Part shown: piece after piece, positions 32,282 through 43,879 of the stretch
Layout of the letters: the number at the start of each line of letters is the position of its first letter
How positions within the stretch are numbered: the first letter of the stretch is position 1
DNA from: Anisodus tanguticus
Taxonomy: Eukaryota > Streptophyta > Magnoliopsida > Solanales > Solanaceae
Assembly: GCA_034509755.1 (NCBI GenBank)
Contig: CM067542.1
Span: forward strand, 19,163,001 to 19,227,000
Direction of reading: 5' to 3'
Length of the DNA stretch: 64,000 bases
Notes under the pieces: model-generated
What the model was told of the DNA's origin: nothing
Databases searched by the model: none
Seen by the model: only the letters and a program-made list of their open reading frames with translations
Program-made: the position numbers and the translations under genes

Positions 32282-33206
32282 AGATCATCCATATCATCAT
32301 TCTTTTCCACCATATTGGCTTGTCCTTTTCCCTTGTTCTTTTTCGGGAGACGACAATCTGGGGCTTTGTGGCCAGCTTTCCCACAATTAAAGCAGTTGCC
32401 CTTGAACTTTTTCTTGGCTTGCTCCTTCTTTTGTCCAGTGAACTTCTTTCTTTTCTTACTTTTTGGGGCAGCCTCTTCAACAATATTTGCTCCCATAATC
32501 GTTGAATTCCCCCGCGACTTCTTCTCGGCTGTTTTGTTATCTTCCTCAATCTTGAGACGAATCACAAGATCTTCCAACTTCATTTCCTTGCGCTTGTGCT
32601 TAAGATAATTCTTGAAATCTTTCCATGAGGGCGGCAACTTCTCAATCATTGCCGCCACTTGGAATGCTTCATTCACTACCATACCTTCAGCAATAAGGTC
32701 ATGGAAGATAAGTTGAAGATCTTGAACTTGGGTTCCAACGGTTTTTCCATCCACCATTTTGTAGTCTAGGAATTTGGCAACCACAAACTTCTTCAAGCAA
32801 GCATCTTCGGTTTTGTACTTCTTTTCAAGTGCACTCCATAGTTCCTTGGAGGTCTCTACTGCACTGTAGACGTTGTACAAGTCATCTTCTAAGGCACTCA
32901 AAATGTAGCCTTTGCACAAAAAATCAGCTTGTTTCCAAGCCTCAGTAACCATGAACTTTTGGTTGTCAGGCATGTCGGCGACAGGCACGGGAGGGTCCTC
33001 ACTGGTGAACTTTTGCATACCAAGGGTGATAAGCCAAAAGAACATTCTTTGCTACCATCCTTTAAAGTTGGCACCGGTGAACTTCGCAGGTTTTTCAGCC
33101 GGTGGCACATCGGTACGGGTTGTAGGAGTAACCGCTGGTGCAATATTCGGAGAGGAAGATCCAGTCGCAGAGGAGTTCCAGTCTCAATTGCCATCATTAC
33201 TGTCAA
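32194..33206 (-). pseudogene. Copia-2 gag
   Basis: From about 33150 downward the frame reads PAEKPAKFTGANFKGW, then an in-frame TAG at about 33055 where Gln is expected, then QRMFFWLITLGMQKFTSEDP. The gag core (LWSALEKKYKTEDACLKKFV, VAAMIEKLPPSWKDFKNYLK) is intact, and it ends with one CCHC zinc knuckle, CFNCGKAGHKAPDC. The initiating ATG near 33183 is in another frame, implying a frameshift at the N-terminus. Gag coats the element RNA; the zinc knuckle binds nucleic acid. Confidence 0.9.
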
Positions 33207-33437
33207 ATCGACAAACTGTTTTAGTTAATAAAACCGAATAACAATTAGATCACAAACTTAAACGATGAAGATTTTATTTCTTCAAATCGCAGTATAATTA
33301 TGAACTTTGGTATTCCAACGAAGTTTTTATATCTTAAAGTCAGAATACTAATATTCATATGGAGTAGAAAACTACACAAGTTTTAATCTCCTTAAACAGA
33401 ATACAGATTATAATATTATAGATAATTTCCTTAAGAT

Positions 33438-34250
33438 TGTTGCTATACTGTATTGCAAAACCGATGAAGAAATAAAATTAATTTCTGAAACTAGAAAACA
33501 AAAAACCTGGACAGATTCTGGAAAATAAGAACAGTTCTGAAAAATATTTAAGAATGAAAAAATCGAGCCCACTGAATGCACAGTGTGTCCTTAAGGAAAT
33601 TATTCCCCTCAAGTACCCGAGGTTAATGGAATATATCCTCCCAGGATAGAACGATCTTACTCACCGGTGTATCGGTACCTAGAACAACGGTGTCAGCGAA
33701 CCACTCAACAACAGTAAATCACAACACTGGATTTTATTTGTGCAGAAGAAGAAGAAGTTCAGAAAATTAGTGTATTAAAATTCTGAGGAATCAAACGAAA
33801 TTATAGCCATGGAAGTACTGTTTCTGAAGGTTTGCAACCCTTCTGAACAGCCACTAAAAACTGGTGGGAAATTTAAATATGGGAAAGAAACCGGGTCGCG
33901 GGTCAGACACGCGGATCCGGGTCACTAACGGGTAGGATTTGATAAGTTAATTAATTTAATTAAATAATAATTAATTAAATAATTAAAAATTAAATAAAAT
34001 TTGGTCCAAAAAGATTATCAATCAATCAGATCATTTGATCAAATCCAAATCCAAAGCCGAATCTGAGCCGAGCGACGACGACGGCGCGAGGGGAGACCCT
34101 CTTCTTAACCCTTTAGCAACAAGAAGGAGTACTTCTACTTATAAGTAGAAGAACTTTTCTTTCCACTACCGATGAGGGACAAATGCTTATTTTATAAAGC
34201 AAGAGGGAACTCCCTCCATTTTCCATTCAATCTATCATTTAAACCCAACA
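33438..34250 (-). repeat. 5' LTR of copia-2
   Basis: 813 bp, homologous to 27829-28652 along its whole length, including the 20-bp palindrome. The sequence just inside it is not the usual TGGTATCAGAG primer site. Confidence 0.92.
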
Positions 34251-35762
34251 ATTTTGAACTCCTTTCTTTTCCATTTAGCTTTTATTATTTGTTTGGGTTT
34301 GTAAATATATGTGACCGTCAGAAGTAGAAGAGCTATTTGATGAGACTTCAGACGTTTGCACAAGAAGGAACAAATAGATTAGAGAGAGAAAAACACAGAT
34401 GAAGATAAATAAATAAATAACGACTATCATATAGTGAACTGAAAGTTATGTTCTAGGAAGAGTATTCATGAATTTTGAAAAATTATTGAGACAAAATAAT
34501 AAAAAAACTAAGCAAACCAAAAACACTTATTAAGTGAATAATCATAAGTTGAAGGTGACGAACTTATAACTTTTAACTAATTGAGTTTATAAACACCAGA
34601 CTTAAAATTACTTTGGTTGAACAAACGCAAAAATAAGCTTCTATGCTAGACTGACCCAGGTTATACAATTGCCAAAACACCCTATTCATCCTCCTAACAC
34701 GCATGCGATCTAAATGGCAAGTAACTTATATAGAAAGGTAGATCCTTACTAGATGTTTATCAATAGTTTAGAAACTATAGCAACAACTTTATTTTAATTA
34801 GAATTTGGCTCGGTTCTGTTTTACTTATATCAAAAATTCAAAACTAAGCTTGCATACGTATTTCGCTCATCTCCAAGATTAACTGATTAAGTAATTAGTT
34901 ATGTAGTAAGTATTCTCACCGCCAAAGTCAAATGAAAAAAAAGGAATGAAAAAGTAATTAACTAACCAAAATCATTCAAAGGAACTCAACTAAGTTTGTA
35001 AACAGTGTCTGCATAATTCTAACAAGAATCTGTAAACAGTGTCATGTACCATATGACCCATGCCAAGTGAATTTTTTTATCATGCAAGGCATTTTTACCA
35101 TCAAGTTATAGACCCTCTCATATTCACATAAGAATCACATTAAGGAGCATAATGAGTTTGAAATTGAAATCTCTATACATTAAGAATCACACCGTTTTAG
35201 AGATATGTTTCCGCTTAGTTTTTTATTGGGCCTTTTGAGAATTATGAACTTAAACGTATGGACCATTTAAAAAATAAAATCCAAATCTGAATGTAAAATA
35301 CATAAATTATGAAAAAATTTATTAAATTACATTATAGGTTATGGATATATTTAATAAAAAATGGATCCACGGGTCGGATCTAGACCGGATACAGATCTCA
35401 AATACAAGATCCAGATCCGATCCGTCAGAAATGGATCCGGGTCTGATCCGGATCCATCGGGTCCAAATTTTGAAGATCCATATCCTATAAAACGGATCTG
35501 GATCCACCGGGTCCAGGATCTACTGTCATCTTTAGTTTGAAGTAACAACAGTGGCCGGAAAGAAGATGAAGGGGGGCCCACATTTTTTTTCTCTTTCATT
35601 TTTTGCTATACGCACGGTTTTTAAATTTATTTAACACGCTAGCTATTAAGGTGAATTATAATTCACTTAAAAGTTATTTAGGGGATATTTAAACACTCGT
35701 AAAATTACCGTGCTCAAGTGAGTTTCGTGGACAAGTTTAGAAGGGAATTTATGTATTTTCTC

Positions 35763-36830
35763 ATTGTTTTACTATAAATATAGGTGAATTTGCATTACAT
35801 AATTATGACGTCTTGGTTGGCATAAGTAATTTACATGCTTGAGTTATTATGTTTAATTAGCATTTGTAGTTTTAAGTGTCAATCTGATTGCACAATAAAA
35901 TAAATAATATAGTAAAAATTTATAATCTTTAGTGTAAGTTGTAACTTAAAGTCACGTGCATGAGAAGGCTTTGAAATACACGTGTCATTTTATTCACACC
36001 AAATTATCTTACTATTTTAGTTTTAGTAATCTAGCAAAAAATCATAATCGTTATTGTAAGTTGAAATTAAAAGTTACGCATATGAGAATACCTTAAGATG
36101 CACATGCCAATTATGTTCACACCAAAATATCTTTCTATTGATCAAAATAATTAATGAATTGATGTAATTATATTTTATTGGATTAACCAGTTGCCGGAAC
36201 TTGGATGTGCTCAAATTTGAATGCATTTGCAATATCTACATTTGTTTATATATGTTCGAGATTGTTTTACTATAAATATTTGTGATATTTGCATTACATA
36301 GACGTCTTGATTAGGCATAAGTAAATTTCATGCTTGAGTTGTTATGTTTAATTAGCATTTGTGGTTTAAGTGTCAATTAATCTAGCAAAAATTTCATGTT
36401 TTTTACAATAAGTTGTAACTGAAAGTCATGTGTCTGAGAAAGCCTTGAGACACACGTGTCAATTTATGTTCACACTAAAATATCTTTCTGTTTTAATTTC
36501 ATTAATATAACAAAAATTTATGATTTTTGTTGTAAGTTGTAGTTAAAAGTCCACATGTATGAGAAGGCCTTGAAATGCACGTGTCAATTATGTTTACACC
36601 AAAATATCTCTATTGATCAAATTAATTAATGAACGAATGTATAATTGTAATTTATCGTAGATTTTACTTGATTAACCTTGATTTAGTTAAGTTGCTGAAT
36701 TTTTAAAATTAAAATGAGAGATGCTCAAATTTGAATGCATTTGCAATATCTAGTTTGTGTATTATATATTCGAGATTGTTTTACTATACTATAAATATAG
36801 GTGATATTTGCATTACATAATTATGACGTC
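35763..36830 (+). repeat. Tandem promoter-like repeat array (units of about 500 bp)
   Basis: Continuation of the sequence interrupted at 26307. Three copies of a TATA-like core, CTATAAATA at 35772, 36270 and 36789 (spacings 498 and 519 bp), are each followed by GATATTTGCATTACATA-type text and TGACGTC (35806, 36824; AGACGTC at 36300). G-boxes CACGTG lie at 35953, 35979, 36453 and 36578, with a mutated CACATG at 36101. No open frame follows any of the TATA elements. Confidence 0.75.
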
Positions 36831-37110
36831 TCCTTAGCCCATTTTTCAATATGACCCAGATCACTATTTTTTTATTATATATATGCACACATAAGGGTTA
36901 ACATGCCTGCTTAAGCTGCATAGGGGTATTTTCGTAACTTAAGATGTTTTTAGTACTTTTGATTGGCTTGATATGTGCAGCTATGGTACTGCTATGTAAC
37001 TTTTACTGTGAAGTTTGTGGGCCCTGCCAATCACACCAGCACATCCCTTTTATGTGTGCATATGTGTTGCCACGATTTACTAATGTGGACCCTCTTATTT
37101 GTGAACTTTG
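36831..37110. other. Spacer before the RTE LINE
   Basis: Nothing recognised; T/A-rich. Confidence 0.4.
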
Positions 37111-40100
37111 GTTACAACAACATACCCAGAGAAATCTCACAACGTAAGATCTGAAAAGGATAAATTTACGCAGATTTTATCTCCATTTTGATAGGTAGAG
37201 CGGTTGTTTACAGGAGACTCTCGGCTCAAGACAAAGCAATGCATAATCCCAAGCAAAGCAAAGAAAAACAAGAGAAATGACCATACTCAGACAAGAAATT
37301 AGAGCAGTATGAACATGCTGATAACAAAATCGAATACGCTATGGTAGCGCATTCTAACACAAAGAAGCAGTAGCTAACACATCTAAATAAGATAAACAAT
37401 GTACACTAAATAACATATAGCAGCAGAAATCAAACTACATGTGACTATAAAGAAATAATGTGCCTATAAGTGTGATATGCTAATCGGGCTTACAGTAATA
37501 ACACTACAACTAACATTTTGTAAGCGTAAGTAGGACTACACTCGACTACCTATTACCCTTTTACCCTAATATGTATCCTCTACAACCCCATATCTAAGGT
37601 CATGTCCTTAGTAAGTTGCACCTACGCCATATCCGTCTAATCACCTCTCCCCAATACTTCTTCGGCCTACCTATACCCCTCATGAACCCGTCCATAGTCA
37701 ACCTCTCAGACCTCCGTACTGGGGCATATGTGTCTCTCATCTGCACATGCCCGAACCATTTCAACCTCGCTTCCCGCATCTTATCCTCCACCGAGGCCAC
37801 TCCCACTTTATCCCGGATATCATCATTTCTAATCCTATCTCTCAATGTATGCCCACAGATCCATCTCAGCATCCTCATCTCTGCAACTTTCATCTTTTGT
37901 ATGTGCGAAGTCTTGACCGGCCAACACTCCGCCCCATACAACATATTCGGTCTAACCGCTACCTTATAGAACTTGCCTTTAAGTTTTGGTGGCACCTTTT
38001 TATCGCATAAGACTCCAGATGCGAGCCTCCATTTCATCCACCCTCCCCCAATACGAAATATCGTCATCAATCTCTCCATTCTCTTGGATAATAGACCCGA
38101 GGTACTTGAAGCTTCCTTTATTTAGAATGACATGAGTACCAAGCCTCACCTCCACACTTGTCTCAAGGTCACTCCCGTTACTGAACTTGAACTCCAAGTA
38201 TTCTGTCTTGGTCCTACTCAGCCTGAACCCTTTAGACTCCAGAGTCTGTCTCCAAACCTCCAGCTTAGCATTCACTCCGCTGCGAGTCTCATCAATCAAT
38301 ACTATTCTGCAAATAACATACGACATGGCACCACCCATTGGATCTGTCGTGTCAGTCCATCCATCACCAAGGCAAAAAGGAATGGGCTAAGAGCTGATCC
38401 CTGGTGCAGCCCTATCATAACTGAAAAGTGCTCCGAGTCTCCTCCTACTATCCATACCCTGGTCTTGGCTCCATCATACATATCCTTGATTGCCCTAGTG
38501 TACGCCACATGTACACCTCTAACCTCCAAGCATCACCATAGAACTTCCCTAGGGGCTTTGTCGTATGCCTTCTCGAGGTCGATGAAAACCATATGTAAGT
38601 CTCTCTTCCTCTTCCTATACTGCTCCATCAACCTCCTAATAAGATAGATGGCTTCTGTAGTCGAACATCCCGGCATGAATCCAAACTGGTTCTCGAAAAT
38701 AGACACGTCTTTTCTCACCCTCATCTCCACGATCCTTTCCCAAACTTTCATAGTGTGGCTTAGCTGCTTGATACTCCTATAGTTGTTACAACTATGAATA
38801 TCACATTTGTTCTTGTACAAAGGAATCTTTGTACTCCACCTCCATTATTCGGGCATTCTCGCCGTCTAAAAAAAATGACGTTAAACAACTTCGTCAGCCA
38901 CTTCAAACCTGTCATGCCTGCGCTCTTCCAAAATTCAACTGGGATCTCATCAGGCCCGGTCGCTCGTCCCGTGGGCATCCTGCTAACAACACCCTTAACC
39001 TCAACCTTAATGCTTCTACAATACCCAAAATCTTGGTACATACTAGAATGCTACAGATCTCCCAGCACAATGTCTCCATCTCCTTTTTCGTTCAAGAGTT
39101 TATGGAAGTAAGACTGCCACCTCCGCCTAAATATGCGCTTCCTCCACCGGTACTTTACCGTCCTCGTCCTTGATGTACCTCACGTGATCCAACTCACGGG
39201 CCCTCCTCTCCCTTGCCTTGGATAGTTTGTACAACTTCTTATCCTCGCTTTTCTCCTCTAATTCCATATACATGCATTCAAAAGCTGCTATTTTTGTCGT
39301 AGCTTTGCCTCCTTCCTCGCCATCTTATACAGTTCCCTATTCGTCCACTTCTCTACCTCATCCTTGCTTTCTACCAATTTCACATACGCATCGTTCTTCG
39401 CTTCTACCTTTTCTTGAATTTTACCATTCCACCACCAGTCCCCTCGATACCCACCACGGTTACCCACGAGGCCCCTAGAACTTCTCTAGCTATCTCCCGA
39501 ATGTAACTGGTCGTCATGTACCATATATCGGTCGCATCCCCACTGCTCCCCAATCCCCCTTAGCCATCAATCTCTCTCCCATCTATTTTGCACTAGCCAT
39601 GGTCAAACTCCCCCATTTGATTCTTAACCTGTCAACCCCAACCCTCTTCTTCTTCTCCAACTTGATCTCCAAATCCATCACCAAAAGCTTATGTCGGGTT
39701 GTATGATCCTCCTTCGGAATAACCTTGCAGTCTCTACAAAGAGCTTTGTCAATCTTCCTAAGAAGCATAAAGTCTATCTGAGTCTTAGCCACCGAACTAC
39801 GGAGAGTCACCAAGTGTTCCTCTTTCTTCAGGAACCTCGAATTGGCTATCACCATCCCACAAGCTCTAGCAAACTCCAAAAGTGAGACGCCTCCCTCGTT
39901 CTTGTCCCCAAGTCCAAAGCCTCCATGCACGTCATCATAATCTCTAGGAAGTGACCCGATATGTCCATTGTATACAAATAACTTCTCAGTGGTTGGTATA
40001 CCTCCCACCACTTTATCGAAGCCCGCCTACGGCACATAAGCGCTAATAATGTTCATAGTAAACCCTCCAACTACCAACTTAATCATCATCATCCTGCCAT

Positions 40101-40930
40101 TGACCCTCCTCACCTCTACCACCTGATTTCTTAACTTGCTGTTTACCAAAATGCCTACCCCATTCCTATACTTCGACCTACCCGAGAACCATAGCTTATA
40201 CCTGTCTACATCCTTAGCCTTAGGTCCTACCCATTTGGTCTCTGGACACATGCTATATTAATCCTCCTCTTCTTAAGAATCTTAACTGGCTCTATGGACT
40301 TTCCCGTTAAAGTCCCAATGTTCCAAGACCCTATTCTCAGCCTAGCCTCTCTCTCACCCCACTTACCCCCAACCCTCACCCTCGTCCCTGGCCGAGAAAA
40401 TGACCCTAGTCTACCATCAGTTACCAAAGTCACTAAAGCAAATAAAAAATAATAATCTACTAAAATATTTACCCTAAAACAGGAAGGGATCAAAGTTCAA
40501 GCACAAGTTAACAAGAATCTAGAGGCAAGTAAAATCACTACGCCAAGAATGCTATAACTAAAGATAACAAGCGGCAAAATTTAACAACAAGTTTACAGAC
40601 AAAGAATGGATACGGGCAACCGGAGGTACCAACTCCAGTTGAATCGAACATGTTTGTCGGGGGGAAATCATTGTTCACTGAAAGTGTTCACTGGCACCGG
40701 ACTTGAGTTTTCACCAAAAACAAATCGAGTACCTGCGTAGATCTAGGAGAAAAAGAACAAAAGAACAAAAAAAAATGAAATTTTGCAGAAAAATATTTTT
40801 CCGTCGCCACCGTTACTGTTCACCGTAGTTTTCACCAAAAAAAATTGAATACCTACGTAGATCTAGGAGAAAAAAAACCCAAGAACAAAAAAAGAAGAAA
40901 AGAACAAAATATAATAGAATCCTTGTTGAG
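37111..40930 (-). mobile_element. RTE-type LINE, decayed
   Basis: On the minus strand the 3' end reads TCTGGGTATGTTGTTGTAAC, the TTG-type tail of plant RTE elements (37111-37130). Endonuclease and RT text fills 40493 to about 37600. Two copies of a leader block (GTTTTCACCAAAAACAAATC ... GTAGATCTAGGAGAAAAA) at about 40708-40775 and 40832-40895 mark the 5' UTR. The exact 5' end is uncertain and no target duplication was identified. Confidence 0.85.
37600..40493 (-). pseudogene. RTE LINE endonuclease and reverse transcriptase
   Basis: APE-type endonuclease: RLRIGSWNIGTLTGKS, WVGPKAKDVDRYKLWFSGRS, then YRNGVGILVNSKLRNQVVEV. RT: MPTGRATGPDEIPVEFWKSA, MKVWERIVEMRVRKDVSIFE, NQFGFMPGCSTTEAIYLIRR, MVFIDLEKAYDKAPREVLW (first RT Asp motif), LHQGSALSPFLFALVMDGLT, then a C-terminal block MLYGAECWPVKTSHIQKMKV and EARLKWFGHVQMRDTYAPVR. 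The usual FADD-type motif falls at a frame break near 38300. At least five frame changes or stops separate the blocks. The enzyme would nick genomic DNA and copy its own RNA there; this copy is inactive. Confidence 0.88.
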
Positions 40931-41052
40931 CTCTTATGGTTCGAACTCGTTTGGATTGTTAGGTACTGGAGTTGCAAAAATATAAATTGGCAACAGAAGG
41001 AATATATAATATAGTAATTAGAATACACACAACTGGTGCATTTTAAGGAAAA

Positions 41053-42089
41053 CTAGTATATATATCCGAGTGATGCGCGGACAATATTAGCTGACACTGT
41101 TAATATTCTTGTCCTCTACCATCCTTTTGATATAATATAGAAATATATTTTTCTTTTATTATTTTATTTTTGAATGACGTTTAATAAGAATTAGGAAAAC
41201 TCTTCTCTTTTATTATCAATATAACATTATGAGTTTTATATTTAATTATTTACCATTTATTATTTTACCTATTATTCAACTGATATCATATTTTACCATA
41301 AATTTCCAATTTGAAGTAATCTAAAAATAAATATATAAGTCCTTTGAATTTTGTTCTGAAATCTAATTATTTCATAATTAATTTTTGTATTAATTACAAT
41401 AAGAAATTAATTATTTCTGCTCTTTTGTTATGATTGAGTTTCATTTTAAAATTTACTTATATGAACAATTCATTAGCTAATGAACTCATAGGAATACGAT
41501 TTTTTATTATTAAAAAATACAACGTATATCTTAAATATAGAATTTTAAAATCCTATTTATCCTCATCCCTCGAGGATATGGTTTTTCTAGATAAACCATA
41601 CAAATGTTGGATGGTATTTTGACGAACGAATAATTTTTACAACTCTTAATGTCTTTCTTACATATCAAGTTGTATTGAATATGTTGACAAAAGGATAATG
41701 GTAATTTAAAGTTTCATGTCTCTATCTATAAAACTTCTTGACTCAATATTTCATTTGTAGTATGCATGCTTGCTCCTTTCTAATGAGTTGATTGTTAGAG
41801 CATAATGTTTGCCCCTTAAACAATAATACAAAATTTCATGGAAGTTACCCCCTCCTAACCTCATATACTTTGGCTCCCTCATAAACCCTTTTTGAAATAC
41901 GCAACTCTAAATGATAATTCATCCTGTGGCATGTTATTTTTACTTAAAATTCCATGATATAGTTTCTTAGTATTTCACCATTTGATAAGTCTATGAGCAA
42001 TGATCAAATATCTCCTACGTCCAAAAGAAAAGATATATTAGCCGTAATCTAAATATAATTCGCAAAGTATATTACAATTATGTCAATAT
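41053..42089 (-). mobile_element. Possible Helitron 3' terminus and adjoining AT-rich DNA
   Basis: Read on the minus strand, the sequence ends with an imperfect GC-rich hairpin (CCGCGCATCACTCGG), TATATATA, then CTAG followed by host T. That matches the CTRR-end plus upstream hairpin and A/T insertion of plant Helitrons. I could not locate the 5' TC end, so only the terminus is proposed; the right limit given is simply the start of copia-3. Confidence 0.4.
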
Positions 42090-43144
42090 TGTTGGAATAT
42101 GTAAAGCAACAACGGGAATAGTAAATAACTATTACAGTGATCGAAAGGATAAACAACAATGAGGACAACAACAAGTTGTCAATAACTTGATCTTGAATGA
42201 AACTTCAAATATAGAACTTGTATTTGGAAATACAAGAACATGAACTGGTACACTTGTGGCTTGTAGATCCGCTGAGAATACGAACAGTTAGAGTCCTTCG
42301 TCTGTTAAGTTAACACCTAAAACACTTAGCAACCAATTAGATAACCACAACACCACCGGCTGAGTCGAGAGATGGCTCTTTGTATTTAAGACAAGATTGC
42401 TCCCGTATATAGGCTTTACGGAAGTGTGGACAATAGTCTCCCAAGATGAAACAACAAACTATCAAGTGTGTAAAGCCTACACAAATGATCTCAGCGAAGA
42501 ACACGAATAATGAAGATTGCTAAGAGAAGGATTGCTTATCAGGACAATCTGATCTCTTTGTGGTGTTGTATACTTGTATGTATATTGTATCCTTTTCTTT
42601 CTTCTTTAGAATTAAGCCAAATGCCTCAATTTATAGGTGTGCAAGATGGTCCCTTCAAGTGCCCATGTAATGGTCATTTAAATGCCATGTAATGGCCCTT
42701 TAAACCACCAACTAATGCAGCCAAATAATGGCTGAGTTATGGAGGAAAAACTGCCAAGTTAATGCTCAAAAACCTCTCCATAATCAGCCAAACTTTTGGA
42801 CTTCCGTCGAGCACTCACTGCCTGGGAAGCGCCGCGGTGCTACAAGTGGGCGTCGCGGCCCTTCTCGGCTCCGCGGTCCTTTCCGACCCGTTCCATCTTA
42901 CACTTCGCACAATCTTTCCTTCGTTTACCAACGTGGAACACTTGTTATTTATCCAATAACCATCCATCATTCTATGTCTCAAATATTTAACTTACGTACC
43001 AATATCTCTTTTATTAATGAAATTTACGATACTTGGCACTAAGATTGCACGTGTGTGGAAATGATATTTCCGACATGCGGGGCCCAATTGTTCGAGTCAT
43101 AAATAATGGAATAAACTTAATTCCACATTAGTAAATTTCCAACA
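42090..43144 (-). repeat. 3' LTR of copia-3
   Basis: 1055 bp, closely similar to 47553-48633. Related to the solo LTR at 22589-23878. Confidence 0.9.
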
Positions 43145-43879
43145 ATCCCCTCTTGAAAGAGATTTTGGCGCACACACAATGTGCCTACTTTCAGCAATCT
43201 TTCAGTAAAAAAATATTGCATCAGGAGAGGTGATTTACGCTTTGAACCTTCCCTAGTTGAATATCATCGGACTTACTTACTGCGCAGTGAATGTGATGTA
43301 TTGAACCGTCAGTGTTTAATGTAAGCCAAGACAACGGTACCAACACAATACCTCCCCTTTATTCATTTCTTCTTTTGTTCTGTCCGTTGTGGTCGTGGAC
43401 ACACTTGGATTCTTAAGTGCATTCATTTGAGGCGGCATGTCCTCGCACTTAAATAAGTGATCTCCTACAAGGTATCCTGCTATAACCCACTTCACAAGTG
43501 TTAGGAATCATTAAAAGTTTCCCCAACCTTAACCTCAACCGTTTGAGGATCGTTAAAGGTTTGAAAGCTTAACCTTACCCACCATGCAGGTAGCACTTTA
43601 ATGTCTATCGCGGGAACGGCTTTGGATTCATGTTTCTTTAAGAAAATCATAATCTGAAGTGCTCTTGCTTCCACCGAAGCGCTCAACTGAACCTTTTGCA
43701 GCTTAGTTTTCATATGGAACCAAATTATTGGGATCTCCAGTCAGTATGGTTGGGTTACCACCGCAGAGGTTCGTATTATTGGGTTTTAAGCCATTCCCCT
43801 AGACAGGCAGAACTCTTGATCTTCGAGTAGTCCCTTAATTAAAAGGTCCGCTATATCCTTTGATTAGTAATCAAGGAAG

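Larger units (their letters stand above)
27829..34250 (-). mobile_element. Ty1/copia LTR retrotransposon, nearly complete (copia-2)
   Basis: 6422 bp bounded by LTRs 27829-28652 and 33438-34250, TG...CA ends, with near-identical flanks GTTTT and ATTTT as the target duplication. Transcribed on the minus strand: 5' LTR is the right one, the polypurine tract ATGTGGGGGATTG precedes the left one. Gag-protease-integrase-RT-RNase H run from about 33200 down to 29240. The two LTRs are very similar by eye, differing by scattered substitutions and a GAA-repeat length change, so the insertion is the youngest in this stack. It cannot be active: pol carries stops and frameshifts and a changed catalytic residue. 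Confidence 0.93.
27637..35534. mobile_element. hAT-like non-autonomous element containing copia-2
   Basis: Ends are TAGGATGACAACGGACCGG (27637) and, inverted from the right, TAAAGATGACAGTAGATCC (35534). A perfect 8-bp target duplication, GTTTGAAG, lies at 27629-27636 and 35535-35542. Subterminal GGATCC/GATCCG-rich blocks occur at both ends (27640-27770 and 35355-35515). Removing copia-2 and one 5-bp duplication leaves about 1.47 kb without a transposase. Confidence 0.8.
26308..35762. mobile_element. MULE-like non-autonomous DNA transposon, swollen by nested insertions
   Basis: The ends are inverted repeats of about 105 bp: left GAGTAAATACATAAAATTCC (26308), right on the minus strand GAGAAAATACATAAATTCCC (35762). 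Matching blocks (CAAAACTCACTT, TTTACGAACATTTAAATA, TTTCAAGTGAATTATA) continue inward. The flanking 9-bp repeat is ATTGTTGTA (26299-26307) and ATTGTTTTA (35763-35771), with one mismatch. Long inverted ends with 9-bp duplication are the Mutator signature. After subtracting the MITE at 26768-27231 and the hAT-like element at 27637-35534, about 1.1 kb remains with no transposase, so it was mobilised in trans. Confidence 0.75.
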
